NCBI RefSeq assembly: GCF_037975245.1
Contig: NC_092574.1
Span: forward strand, 16,035,213 to 16,099,212
Source of the DNA: Apostichopus japonicus
Lineage: Eukaryota > Echinodermata > Holothuroidea > Aspidochirotida > Stichopodidae
Length of the DNA: 64,000 bases
Reading direction: 5' to 3'
The translations under genes and the position numbers were made by a program. Under the pieces are notes generated by a model. The model was not told where the DNA came from. It made no database searches and saw nothing but the letters and a program-made list of their open reading frames with translations. Below, piece by piece: positions 1 through 15,100 of the stretch. Each line of letters starts with the position of its first letter. Position 1 is the stretch's first letter.

Positions 1-147
1 GGCTTTTTCTGCCTTCTGCCTCTCTTCCTCTTCTTGGTCCAATTCTTTAATACTTTCTTCCAACACGTTTGGCCAAAAATCACCTTCGAAGTAAGGCAGT
101 TCTGCAGCACTGGTTATGTTCTCATCTAATGCTGATTTCAAGATATC
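1..147 (-). CDS. CREBBP: CBP exon 23 (partial)
   Basis: Residues 1521-1569 and onward off the window. [20 protein letters not shown] followed by an acidic stretch leads toward the autoregulatory loop. No donor is seen before the edge. Confidence 0.93.
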
Positions 148-3100
148 CTAAGCAAAAACAAAAACAAAATGAGGTAGAACCACTTGTTAGAGCAGCTGAT
201 TACATATGCAGCATTATCCCTCCAGGCCAGCCATCAACATACACTTGTCAGAAAATATCTCTAAAATAGTCTGAGGAATTTCAACAGCCAAACACCAACA
301 CTTAGTCTAGACCTACTATACATTTAAATCAGATGAACCTGAAGCCTAGCCTTCTTTGGAGTGGATGTTCATAATGAAAAGGCATTCCTGGTGCTGTCAC
401 TTGTTACATAACCATCATGATTCAAGAAGGGCAAACTTATAGCAGTGCACCCACTCCAACACTCATTTATAGATTCTGTCATCATACAAAAACATATAAG
501 GGAGGAATGGTGTTCAAAGGTTTATTGACATAAAGAGAAGTTTGAATTCATAAACTTGCCAAGAGAATGAGAAAGAGAATGAGAAGAAACTGGATCAATG
601 GTTGTACTCACCTGATAGCTGTTTATGACTCTTTCAATGACTGCTTTATCAAGCATTTTCTTGTACCATTCGCTTAACCTCTTTGGTTTAGGTATTTTCT
701 GCTCAGGCGGATGACAATGGAAAATATAGTCATCTCCTTCACTAGGTGGGCATGCCCAAATGTGGGCCCAGGTGTATCTATAGAGAAACCAACGTGGAAC
801 CATTAGCAAATATAGACCATCCCTTCTGAAGACGAGTTTCGAGGTTAACAAGTTCTAGATTCGATTGGTGCCACAATTACCATTCCACTGAGTAGAAATT
901 GCTTCAGAGTGAGTTTATTTTAGCATAGTCCCAAAATACTTTCATATAAGATGCACACAGCCTGGCCCATTTTTAATGCAAGAATCTCAGCGGAAGTGGT
1001 CACTGACATTTAACTTTTGATGCAAATTACCAATCAATTTGCTCCCTATTTGGATGCCAATAAACACATCCTGGGCATTTTCCCCCCCAGCAGTTTGCAA
1101 AACTGTTGGGCCGGAATCTGGTGGGAAGCAGAATGTGGTTATGATCCATCACCCTCTCTATTAAATATTACATATAAGTATTTAAGTGATGAAACACAAC
1201 CAACAACTTTAAGCATGACATCAGATAATATATATCATGAAATACAACCACCAACTTGAAATGTTACATTTACATTACTTTATAATGAAACACTGCCGAC
1301 CACTCAAAAATTAACAGCAGACAACCATACCAAATCTTGTTTTTCGATCTAACAATGCAGACATAGAGGATGTGACCACATTTAAAGTTAGAAGATCTTG
1401 TGCAATGCTTTGAAAGGGAGTGCCTACTACTGTCAGTTAATCGAACCAACCCCAAGGTACTCACCCTAACATTTGCATATATTCAAGATAGCCTATGAGG
1501 ATTTCATGGTAGACAGCTGTCCTGAAAGCCCTGGGCTGGAAGAAATGAACGCTGTCCAAATAGGATATGTACACCCGTCTGTTGAAAAGGAGGCAATGAG
1601 GGTGGAGGAGAGAGAGAGAGGGGGGGGGGAATTCAACATTATTTGTAACAAATGCAAAGAATATGAAAAAAACAGCAAAAGAATCTGGATAATCCAGTTT
1701 CCTTAATTCTGTGCTTTTTACAAATGTCTTGATCTGTATACACAGAAAATTACATTGTTTAATTTAATTGTTAAATTTGAATTTAAATGCTCCGATGATT
1801 ATTCATTGATAAGGTTTTGTCACTACTTGCTACAAATGACTGCTAACATTGAAAAGAATAAACTTGCAGATTTGATGTTGAAGATGAGGATCTGGAAAAC
1901 TCCTCCCTAGATCATTGTTAAGTATGAAAGAAATTTGAAGAAATAGTAAGTTCTAAATGCTTCTGATCCTTCTGGCTTGAATAAGCTAGTCTCCAGCAAT
2001 AGATAAGCAAGGAGTTTGTGAGCTGAAAGTGTGAAATTAACTCTTCTTAACTGAACTAGCAAACCTATACGACTATATGACAAGACAATAGAGAAGGACT
2101 TCACAAAGAATAAAGATCTGACATGGCTGCATCTTTTTCCCAATGAGAAATAGTTCTTGGAATTGATGAACGTACCTTTTATTTGGCATAGGACAATCGG
2201 AACCATATTCTTGCACATGCATGCCAAAGAAGCAGACTTCAACACCATTGATCTCCTCAAATGCAAAGAGAGCCTTGGCTTTATAAGGAAAACTGGAAGG
2301 AAGGTCCTCGCCGAATCTGGTGGTAAGTAAATGTTGAATTGGATTAGACGACAGCAAAAAAAGATGGGAAGAGAGCAAAATCACATCAAATCTCAAACAT
2401 TAAATAATCACCTTTCCCCCATCCCAAACATTGTTTACATACATACAAGTACCTGTATAACAAATGTTTATAAATAGCATTGAATGGACAATAGTGCACT
2501 ACAAAATGTGGGCAATTGAAGAAGAATAAAACATACAGTTAAATTCAGAGAGTGACATGGCAACAACTTATTATATGATTGAACAACTTCACTGTCAGTC
2601 AACTCTGACTGGGAGGGGGAGGGGGAGGGAGGGGGAAGGTATGCCTATTTCTCCTCTTACCTGTTTCTCATCCCTGACTTGACATCTACTATCTTGTCTG
2701 AGCTGGACATGACCCTTATATGGACATCTCCTGCCCCTGCATTCCTCTCCCTCAAGTACTTGTTCACTCTATTCTCCAGATGAGTACCTAATTTGGTTGC
2801 CTGTAATTCTGGAAAGAAAAGAAGGAAATATGTGTAAATTCTCAGAAAATGCTTGGTGGGCAGGTATGCTTAAAGGAGTGTGCGTAGACAACGGTAAAAG
2901 AGTCCTGCTCTGGAAGAGGTCACTCCTTCAAAATCAAATCTATATCAGCTTAAATTGCTTTAGAAAATGTCTTTACTTTTTGTGAAAAAACAACTATATG
3001 AAGTTTGATTCAAAACTACAAAACAAATGTAGTCAACAAAAACAACTGCAATAATTTGACCCCTCTTCCCCACATGAACCCCAGAGGACGGTCACCCATA

Positions 3101-6100
3101 GTTAATGTACCCTTAACATTTTAATGCCATTATCAAAGTGCCTCCATTATACAATATAAAGCTCTAATCTCATCGATGTTGGCTTTTTTTATTGAAAAAA
3201 CGGGAAAAAGAAGAACGGAAACTCACTTTTAGCTGTATACTTGTTTTCTCTTTTCTTTATCCCCTTTGACTTTCTACAGCCATCACATATAAATCTGAAA
3301 GTAAAGACCAAACGGAAAACCACCATTAATACAAGAATGAAAGCGATGTCAAATAATCAAAAGGTAAAACAGTCAAAGATTTCAAAATCACATCTTTCAA
3401 AAGGAAGAAAACGAAAATGAAACAGAACGGAAAAAAACTGCTGCCAAGAAAAATGAATGGGTTGCCAACATTACAGTACAAACATATCAATCTGAACAGG
3501 CAGTTCCTCTGAGGGTTTTCCAGTAGCTGACAAAGAATTAAAGTGAGTTAGTCTATGAGAACATCTTCCAGTAGTCATGTTTTGTCTTTTTCCGGGTGGC
3601 GACGACAGTAGCAGGTGACTTCGACCACATATCATAGATACTTTGTAACTTAAATCAAGTATCTAACATAGTCACAGAGAGTAGACAGTCGCTATATCTC
3701 TGTCTGTCATGGAGACTGCACTAGAAATGGTATTACGACATCCATCTACAGTTGTTTGCATTTTACAGTAATTTTGGTTAACACTGCCAACTAATTATAC
3801 AGGACTATGGAGCAGATTATGAGTTTGTAAAGTACTGCATAAAGCCTAAATCATTGTTATCCCTCCCCATTACCAGATCCAAGTGTACAATATATAAAAT
3901 AGATTGAAGAGAATTGCAGATCCCTGTAGTATTCAACCCTAAAGAATTGGGCAAAACGAGCCTTCGCTAACGATTCACTTCACTTCCTGTCATTTACGCT
4001 TAAGAAAATACAGTTAATGCCGCCGCATCTGTTAGACATTTCTGATCTTAAATGACTCACCCCTCAGGCCAGATGGTATCCAGATGTAGGACACATATTT
4101 GATGGAGCTTCCTGCCGCACTCAAGGCATTCAACAAATCTGAAGCAAAGGATAACCAAGAATGTTGTTTCAAAGCAAAGATAGTCACAGCAAGATTTCCT
4201 CATTTCATGCTAGAAGCAAGGGTTTCATCGGTTCTAACACAACTTTTCACAACTTTCTAAGATGATAGTCAACTCAAAAAATTACAGTTGAGCTACTCAA
4301 GGGAGAGAGACAGAAAGAGGTGAGGTATGGGTTTATTTTGATATTCCATTGTGAGGCACTTCACTAAGCCAACTCCTCAGGTATCCACCTCAACAAAAAA
4401 ACAAAAGAGGTGACAAATATTTATGATGCCTTCAATCAATGACTTCTTTTGATTTTATGATGCCTTCAATCAATGACTTCTTTTGATTTGAAAGTCACTA
4501 AAACAACTACACTTTGCAAACACGCTGGTCTCACTGATATCAAAGCAACCTTTTGCAAGTTTGAAAATATAAAAATATAAATATCAAAATATTCTGATCT
4601 CTACTTACTTCTCAGGTTCAAGGACATTGTTCACCATCTTTTCAAAATTGTCTTTCTTGATACTTCTAAAAAATTAAAGCAAAGATACAAGAAAAATACC
4701 AGTTATTAGTTCTGAAATAACTCACATGACAGTTTATGATTAGTATACAATATGGTGTTAAAACTTGTTCTCCTCCACATGAAAAAAAGAATTTCAATTT
4801 TGAATGTTGTTTCCATAAATATAAGTATATAAGAAGCATTCTTGGCATTAAAACCCCACTCTCATGGATTTTGCATTGTTACAATTTTAATTTGCTTTTC
4901 CTAAACTCCAAAACTTCCAGACTGTAAACATTTCAACTCTTGACACAACTGATGGAAAACATTTTCTGCGGGTTTAGCATTAAAACTCCTGCTTAGTGTA
5001 GCACAGCCACTGAATGAAACTTCAGGCTGTTGGTATGTTCAATGATGTCTATGACACAAACAACACTAACTTGTGAATCCATTTTCATAGATGCATATGA
5101 TCAATTTACCTTTGAATAAAATCAAAAAATTTCTATTCCAAATTTGGGGGGCACATTTCCCCTATAAAAATGATGGTAAATCACAGTTTTTCATTACATC
5201 CTAAGAGAGAGACACGAACGAGAACAACGACTTGATTGGAACTTACGTTGCTGGTACAGTACCATCATCAGCAAGAGAGACATATTCTCCTTGTATTTCA
5301 GCGAAACATTTTTCACAAAAATGATACCTGCGAAATTCAATAAGACAAGACAATATGGTCACTTTATTGGTCACTTTTAAGGGGTAAAACAACAAATTAT
5401 GCTGTCAGGTCAAATCATCTCTACAGCCTTTAGCTGTATCATGTTCATCAAGACTATCAACATAAAATATTTAAATATAACAATATATATATTAAATGTA
5501 ACAAGCAAGTTTCACAATGTAAAATGTGCTAAAGGTAGTGATGTGATACGAGTAAAGGCAATCAAAGGGTTAGTTTGTATGAAAGAGGAACATGACCAAG
5601 TAGAGCCATGACCATCGTTCTGTTCTAAATGAACATGCTACCATTCATTAAACTTCACTGACTTTTGGCTAATGTAGTCAGATATGTTTATGCACGGTGT
5701 CACCATCAAAGCGGTTTTTTGAACCCAAAAAGGAGATGAAACAAAAGACGAGAAAACTGGTATTTCTTACCTATTCTGGTAACTGTGATAGGTGGCATCC
5801 CTTGGAATGGTACACAGCTGCTTACCATAACAGCAAAGCACTTGTGGTTGGAATACATACTGTGAAAGTAAGAGGAATATTACATTACGGAAGACTGTCT
5901 TATTATACGATGAATACACTGATAGAACTATACGTCTGCCAACACTGACTGTGAAACCTTCAAGATTATAAAACAGACAAGTTATTAGTTACACTGTTTG
6001 TTACCCCTTAAAATCAACCTTACATGGCTTCAAATAGGAATATGGCATGCTTGGATGTTAGTATGCCATTAAAAACTCAACTACCATGCAGTAAAATTTT

Positions 6101-9100
6101 ACAAGCAATAAAAAGGGCGGGGGTGGCGGCGGAAGGGGGGCAGAGTAAAGCACCGTCATCAATTTAACTCTCTGGACACAAGGTGAGCTCCTCTAATATT
6201 GGAGTCACTACCTTAATACTCTTTGCCGTATGATTTCAGTGTGATCAGAGACATATCGACAAACTTCTGAGGGGAGCGGGAGGGAACTGCAGATGTTGTA
6301 ATAGTTTTTGCTGTGATGATTTGAAGTAGGTCTTGGGTTAATTTTTACGTACAATATGTGTGCTTCTATGGAGCCCAACAGCATGGTGGGTGGTGAAATG
6401 AGGGCACAGGTAAACTAGAAATAAGACCATGATTAATGGGACGATACTTGGGCACTGTCCCCCTCTCCATACCCTGCTTTACAGCCATTTTTCGAGTTGA
6501 AATTGATAAGTATTTAAATGCTAGTCAATAGTTAACGGATGTCTGTTTGGTTATTTGCAACTTTCTGTGAAGAAAAGTCATATGTTTAAGGGAAAAAAAT
6601 CCAACCATTAATTCAAAGAGCTGCTTTCATCGTTGTTATACTATTTCAGTGATAGGGCACAGGATACTGAAGAAGCCACTACAAACTTCCAATAATACAA
6701 GACCACTTTATCATTTTTTCAATTTTGTTGGGGCTTACCTTTCGTCCACAGCAGTAGCCAAGGTCCTGCATAATTGGATCTATTTCTTGTTCAAATACTT
6801 CTGTTAACTTTGTGCAATACTTGTAGACTCTGGAAGTTTTCCTATTGTACAGCCAAGCATTCTCAAACATCAGCCACACATCATTCACATACTGCCAAGG
6901 GTCTTGGTATTGGCCTGTGTCTAACTTGTGTTTAATGGTGGAAAGGTCCATGGGCTGCTTCACTATAGTAAAATAATCCTGTTGGCAAAAGAGAGAAGAT
7001 TGCAATATTTCGGCCACTTAAAAAACTTCCGAACTCCACTATTCCGTAGATGGTAATGAACTAGATATATCAAAGTTATGAAAATAGATCATCATCAAAT
7101 ATAGTCTCACGTTATCGTCTTGGGTGAAATGACAAAATGTAGGACAAAAAAAGGAAAAATTTGTTTCTATACATTTCTGGAAACAAGTCATGAAATGTAG
7201 CATGAAGTTATGGTAGCAGTTTCTCATGGTAGTACTTTCTCAAAGTTGATTTTGTATTACATAGCCACTGCCGTATCATCACCATCATATATTGTGACCC
7301 TTCTGTGACACTGATGTACTGAGCTCATAGTCTACGAGCAGCTGAAGATTGATGAATGACACGTTTAGGTTTGACAAGTAAATCACTGTACTCACTGGTA
7401 TCTGTAAAGCAGTTGGGTCAACAGGCTGTTGGAACGGAAGTGATTCTGGGTTTTGTCTGTACAATTTTTCTAAGGATGGCATCAAAGCTTGCAAAAGTTC
7501 TTCGGGCTTAAAAACTGTAGAGAAAAAAAGACGAATTTCGTACTCAAACAATCCTGACGAGTGCTCAAATTTACTACAGGAATTTCGAAAGCTTAATTGC
7601 CGAGAAATGATCGCCCCATGCGTACAAACGGTAAAGGTCTGTGAAATGCAGATTTTTCTCCTGAGAAACATGTTACGTTCACATCCAAGATGATCCAAAA
7701 ACTCTCACTTCTGTATAGTTAACTCCTGCATAGCAACTCTGTATTGTCCTAACATAATTGACAGTTGGTTACGTCCATTTCAATCAACCCCCTAGTAACC
7801 GGAATGGACTTAGCAAACCCATTCCAACCACTGTATCAGAAATGCTGTTCTACAACATAATAATGCTCTGTATGCTATATGCAAATTTAACCAAAAATAT
7901 ATTAAAAACAGCACAATTAATTTGTTAATAAACCCATTTATTCCTTCATACAGGTGACATTATACTAAGTCATATATATATACACTAGAAAACCATGCAC
8001 ACCAGTTAAAACCATTCACTACAATGAATTCTCCAAAATCTATAAACGTGTTTTAACAGGGGCATTATAAATATATTGTAACAAAATGAAAACTCTATTA
8101 ATTTTTTAAATGAACTCGATATATTTACCTGAAATAAAAATGGACACAAGTAACCAGCTTCAAAAATCAACTATTAATAACCCATGTACCAATATGCCAA
8201 AAAAAGACAAAATGCAGAAACAATTATCCTTTTAGTTTTGTTTATTTATTTTTTTGGAGGCAGGGGGAGGGTCTACAAAGGAGAACTATCAGGAAAGGGG
8301 CTTGTAGAATTGCATTCAGAATAAGAAAAGGGAAAATACCTTTCTTGCATCTTGGTACTTTGGCTGGTGGTGTCGCGGTGGCTGATGATGACTGGGAAGA
8401 AGAGGACTCAGACGTTGAAGAAGAGGATTCTGACTTGACCTGAGGTTCTGACCGTGGTTTGGGGGCGGGTGTCGGTTGCTTCATGACTTTCTCCCCGTTT
8501 TTCTTATCCTCCATTGGGCCCTTTCCACCACCCTTTCCACCACCTTTTCCACCCTTTTCAGGGAACAGAGACGGTTTAGTATCCACTGGGCTCTGGGGCT
8601 CTTTCTTGATGAATGGTTTGTTTTCCTCTGTTTCCATACTGGTGAGTTCCTCTTTGATTTGATTCACAGCGTCTGAGGATTTTTGATCCATGGCTGACGA
8701 GTGCCTGTCCTCACCTTTGCCCAAGGACGACTTGCCAGATGCCTGCGATACCTACCGAACAATACAACGAGAACGTTAACAAATCAAAGTTGCAGCACAA
8801 TCGTCCATATTGCACCGACTGTAGTACACCTACAATTACATTCATAACAGGATCTGACAATGTTTTTATGTATTATGAAATTTTACTAGTCTCCTAGGAC
8901 ATTCATGCAAAGTATATAACACCCAAAACAATAGCATTCTTTTACCAATTATGGGGAATCCACATGCCAAATATGAGAACGTAGAGGTTACAATATAGTG
9001 CTTATAAGCTAGGACACACACACACGCACGCCAACTTGACGGCATAGGCTGTTATTTACCTGCCTATGGCAAGTGACCAAAGACAATCCTCTTTCCCGTT

Positions 9101-12100
9101 AGTTTTCATGTTTGTTTGTTTTCTGTGTGACAGACTTAAGTCATTCATTAAATTGATAGACATTCCAGAGGCAACTCACCATTGGCTTAACATCTCCAAA
9201 ATTGAAGTCATGTTTTGAACCTTTGCCAACAGACATCTGAGTGGTGGCATTGGGTGTAGATGGTTTGGCTTCAGATTTTATATGTGCAGCAAGTTTCTGT
9301 AAAAGAAAATAAATTTTTTTGCAAAATATGATTCTAGAAAACTTTCAAAACAGACTAGGTTTTGTGACTAAACATCTGTGCATAAACCATAACCATAAAT
9401 GAACTTTCAACAACATATTTGAAATTGTAAATGATAAAATGGCAAAAGGTCTTACATCTCCAGGTTGAGGGCCTGGATCTGCAGAAGGCGGGGCTGATCC
9501 CCCTGGTTGTTTCTGCGGTGTTACAGGTTGGGAAGCATTTTGCTGTGGTGACAGTTTGCTTGCACTGGCTTGCAGGTTAGCTGCTATGGTTCCAGGGGTA
9601 GGAGGCTGCTTGGTGGGAAGTGGAGGGAAGTTGGCAAATGGATTTGGGTTGTTATTAGAGATAGAGTTGTTCCCTGCCCTTGCTGGTATCTGACTGTTGA
9701 GAAACTCTTGTGAAATGGATTGTGGGCCATCTGAGTTAAAAGAAAAATATTAGAAAATTGAGAAATCAATACTAAGATCAAGGACTCACAACATCCTTTG
9801 ATGAATGTGACAGCTGTAGTTTCATGGAAAACGGTAAAACAATGAACAATAGGAAAGAAAACACTCCTTGCTCTAAATGACAAAGAGATTACAGCTTTGC
9901 ACAATAAAACTATATAACACACCATGACAGAAAAACAATACAAATTTCAAACCTTAAACTTGGGAAGATGAAATTAAGCGTGACCAAACTTAATACCATT
10001 ATAATTGGAATTCTACATGAAAAAAAAGGGGGCTAAGCAATAACCTTCAAAGATAATGTTGGCGGGCAAACGGTGATACAAGTTTACTACTGACTAAGTT
10101 TCCTTCCTGATGAAGTTATGTCGCTAGAGAATTGGGGGGGGGGGTGTTACTTTTGTTCCTCCACTCGCATCTAGACTATCCTTTGACATTGTTACAGAGG
10201 AAGGGAGTAACACTTACTGCTTGTGAAGCCAGGTGGTGAAGTAAATGGCTGTCCCAAGGTGGTTTGCCCCAGGCCGGCATTACCTGTGATGAAGGAGGCT
10301 GCTTGGCCAACACTGCCGGGCTGAAGCTGCTGCTGCTCTTGGATCCTCTTCTGTCTCTTCTCCTCCAGTTCCTTCTGAATCTTGTAAATCTTTTCAGCAA
10401 GTAGATGATAGTACTCCTCCTAATGATTGCAACAAATTGACAATGAAATGGTATCAGTGAGGGGGGGGGGGGGGTATAGGAGCAGCTGAAAATATCACAG
10501 AAATCCTTTCCTGTAGACTTGCATGTAATTGTTTTTATTTTACGATATTGACCGAACTTGAGTCTTTCAATATTAACAGTAAATTATATTGCATTACAGG
10601 ATATTTATATATATATATATATAGATACATAAACATAGATATAGATATATATAGAGATATACATAGATATATAGAATTCAAGAAACTTACAGGCTGTATT
10701 TATCAAAGAAGCCTCACAAAACAATCACAAAGTCAAGGAAACACATGAGTTTAGCTCAATGTTCTGCTATAACAAGCAACCAGTATCCCTTTTATTAGTA
10801 TCCCAATTATTTCACATAATTTGGTAAATTCTCTTTTACTCTATATGAAACTGACCTTAGTGCTGGCTTGATCATACATGTCTTTCTCAACTTTCCGTGC
10901 ATAAGCAACAAGGTCTGTCATCCTCTTGTCCTGAAGAGCTGCTGGGTCAGGGGAAGGGAAGATTGCCTTCACACTGCAAAACAGATGAAAAATACTGCAT
11001 CTATGAATTGATACCAAATATTTTTGTGACTTAAAATATGCAAACATCATCAAACAAACAAACAAAATTATTAGAAAATTAAAAAAAATATTTTTTTTTA
11101 ATTTGCAAATGTTGCTGACACAAGAGTGTTCTTACAAATAAGAATATCACAAATAAATCAGTGAAGTTTTATGAGCAAAGAGACTGATAGGTCATTGATA
11201 ATTCATTTTATAGTCAAATGTTTGTAACAGAGTTAATGATACACATTTCTTGGCCATTTTGATTTTTCTATCTATGAAACATGCTGACCTTTAACGCGAC
11301 CCGATTCAAACCATTTAAATGTCAATAATTGTAGAAAGACGGTAGTGTGTTTGTGCTTATGAATATGGCTAAGACTCTTTGACAGTTTTAAATAACATCA
11401 GCTGAATTAGGGACAACTTGGCATGTTTGCTTTCCCAGCTGACTGTTGGTGATGGTTGTGAAGTGTGTCACAGTTCAAAATCGCAACTGCCCACCTTTAA
11501 CAAATGTAACCAGTCGCAGGCAAATCACTTTGCATGTGAACTAAAATAGTACTGTTCGTTTACACAAAAGCAGTTGTTCAGTGAGCGCTACATCAGTTGT
11601 ACCGCTGTGTGTCTTCACAACTAACGAAAAGTAGGCCACCACAGTCAATTTGCATTGCACCTTTTTCAGTGTTCTAAAGTTTACATTTCTCTTGGATCCC
11701 TATTTCAATCATTTTTACAAAATTTACAAATTGTTAAAGAAAATTGACCAAACTGCTTTGACATTATTCATTCAAATCGGACGCATCCGAGATGGAGACC
11801 ATTAATTTTGAAACTCATGGGAGCCAAAGAAAATTTCTTTTCTATCAAAATAGTTCTAGTTTTGTTTATTACTGAAATTTGTCTTCATTAATCATCGTCA
11901 ATGAAATTCCCCCACACACCCCCCCCCCCCGCCCCTACCCAAATAAAAATAAAAAAATTCATGAAAAGTGATATACAATACTTACAGCTTGTGGACTAGG
12001 TGTCTTCTAAGATCCTGAGTAACATGTTGGTGCCAAGCCTGCTGAGTGCTTGCTGTTGACACGGTTACTGTAGCCGCTGCTACACTGACTAGATCAGCAT

Positions 12101-15100
12101 TGCTAAGACCACTGGTTGTATCAATCCCAGCAACCTTCTGGCTGTCTTCAACCAAACTGGCTAACACACTATTTGGGGCACTTGATGCAATAGGTGTTTC
12201 TGGTGTCTGCACTGTTGGAATGCTATTGTTTGTTGCATTATTTGTGTTTCCTGTGAAATAAAGAGAATTGACGTTCAAGAATTAGCTACTAAGAACATAA
12301 CAATTGGTTTATAAGAATGTCTGAAGGTAACATGAATGCAAAGAATAAGAAAAAACGGACAGTATTGGAGAATATTCATGTAGTATGTTGGTATAATGGT
12401 GTAATGACATCTAAGCTAAGGACCATCTTTATACCTCAATATTACAGGAAACAATGTACCTTCCGCTATTACATATCATAATGCATGCTACACACATGCA
12501 AGATGTAGCGGATTTTGAGCACAATACTTAACTATTTTCTCTATTTCACGATAACCAAGATTCACTAACGACACAAGAAGTGTTCTGTCTACTTGCAGTA
12601 CTGGACAAGAGGGTTTCATTGCAAACCATAAAAAATGTGGATACTTTTGCACAATGAGACTGACTACTGGACAATTACTTTGAGTCACTGACAATATCCA
12701 ATTCAGACTTTATAATTATGGCATGAAAATTTGAAAACAGTTCAGAAACATTACAAATAGGATTAAATTGTCTACAGTGGTTTCCAGAAAGCAAGAATTC
12801 AATGAAAACAAAAATAGAAACGTAACTAGACATCATCATGAAAGGTACTGTAAGGGCACAGAACTAAGAGATATCATTTTGTATGAATAAACATGGACTA
12901 CATTCAGTAGTACCTCCTCCAGCTGCAGTTGCTCCTCCTCCTCCTCCACCTCCTGCTCCCGTTCCTCCTCCTTTGAACCTCTTGTCTGAAGCATTCTTCA
13001 ATGGCAAGCAAACAGGACAATCTTTACGGGTACAGTTCTTCCAGTGAGATATGATCTGCCGTGATGATGAGCAATGGGCAACTGAAGAAGGAAAAGAGCA
13101 GGAGTGAACATTTCCAAGTGAAAACCAACAGAGAAAAAACCTTCTACTCAAAGCATTCATGAAAATTAGATCTGCAGTGCTATAATGAAACGGTCTGATG
13201 TTACATGAGTAAAAACAGAGTAAAATATGGGGGGGGGGAAGGGAGAGGAATGTTTGGTCTGACCACTTTACGTTAGTATCTTGTACATTCATAACATTTG
13301 TGCTGTCACTGCACAGATGATTATCACGTTTACAGAAATGCTATCACTGTGATAAAGATATACGAACATTTAGCCTAGTCCTGAACCATCTTCAAAACTC
13401 ATCCAGCCTATAGCACACAGAGGAATTAAGAGAGTTTGTCTATAACTGACAAGGCAGATTACCAGCTAATGGCACCTTATTTCGAGAAGAAATGCTCATA
13501 TTATGCTCCTACGAAACATTGTATTATGTACTTGAGATTCTGGTGCAAAGCAGAAACACCTTTTCAGTTTATGCAAAGATCACTAACTATGAGATTCATC
13601 TTCAAAACTCATTTCAAGAGATGCAAAGTTGCTTAGCAAATGCAAACTTGTAAAGTATCCAATAAACAGTATCTCAACAACATGCATTTTCACCACCAAC
13701 ACCATCCAAAAAAAAAACACACACAAAAAAAAGGAGAGAAATGGTAAAATCAGAAAGCACAATAACAAAAAGAGAAAAAATGACAAAAATACATGTCTGA
13801 CCATGTTCCACAGGTATCACAAAGTTTGAACGAGAGAAGCAGTGAGCATGCATGCATGATCAAGTTACCTTGGCAAGACTTTCCTGCTTGGCAGTTGGTT
13901 ATATGTGTGAGCACACTTTTCATCGTCTGACAGTGTGGAAGAGAGCATGGGGTGACCTCACCGTTAGCCTGGTTTTCCCTCCTAATGCACTTGTGGGCAT
14001 GAAGGAGAAGCACCAATTGTCGCTGAATAACTTTGCGCCGATCTGATTCCTGGTTCTGCCCCGGTGGAGTTCCACCACCGCTACTGCCTGCCAACGGTTG
14101 TGCCGTCTTCTGCACTGGCTGGGGTACTTGATTGATTTGTTGCTAAAAAATCATGACAACGGAAGAAAACTTGCGTTAAGATAGAAGGATCAACTAACAT
14201 CTATACAGTATACACTTGATTTGTTTATGACAACGATACATTGTATGAATGATTGTGGTATAGAGATAAGATGAGAGGAGGATAGCAAACAGCCTTCACC
14301 GAGCAATGAATATACCAGATTGATCACACCATCTATGGAACACCCATGTTCCACTCTCTACTTGACAATTAACTACAATTGTCATGAAAATTTAGTTTTG
14401 TTTTCGTGTCTTAGTTCCTAAGAAGACTGTTAATTATTTTGGATTTGTAATCTAATGCAATTGCTACATAGTAATGAAATGTGGATTCTAATAAATATCC
14501 ATCCCAATAGCTAGTTCCTACCTCAAAGTATTGTTATCAGGGAATTCAAGAAAATTGTCAGAAAAATCCTTATTCACTTCAAGGAAAAGTAAATGGGATT
14601 CAATGGATGTTTTCATGGTTAATACTTTTGAAACATTAAAAAAGCCTTACATGTTTGATATCATCTGATTTTGAATTTGGTCAAGAAATTTGACAGATTT
14701 TGCAAATTTGCTTAACTCACAATCACCATAACCTAACATTTTTGATGAAAATGATTTCTACTGTTTCTTCCTCTCTGAATAAATGACACAAACATTATAT
14801 AGACGAAAGATCACTGACATAATAACATCAGTTCAATGTGGACAGATAGGTTTACTGTAAAGCAGACATTGTGGTTCTATGTAGCTTCAGTTATCATAGT
14901 AACAGGGAAGCCATTTTCTATATTCCATAGAAGAAAATCTCCCAAACTAAGTGAGATGACAATACAATATTTTAGTTTTTGGCTTTCAAAGGGCAAAAAT
15001 TGACTTTCCTTTTTCAACTGCCTCTCATATAAGATCTAGAAAGTGCTGTACCATAACAGATAACATTTTTGCTTTTTATTCTGGACCTCACACAACTGCA

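Noticed and set aside
8459-8676. Two forward open frames opposite CBP exon 11
   Set aside because: Shadows of the low-complexity Lys/Gly/Ser-coding exon on the minus strand.
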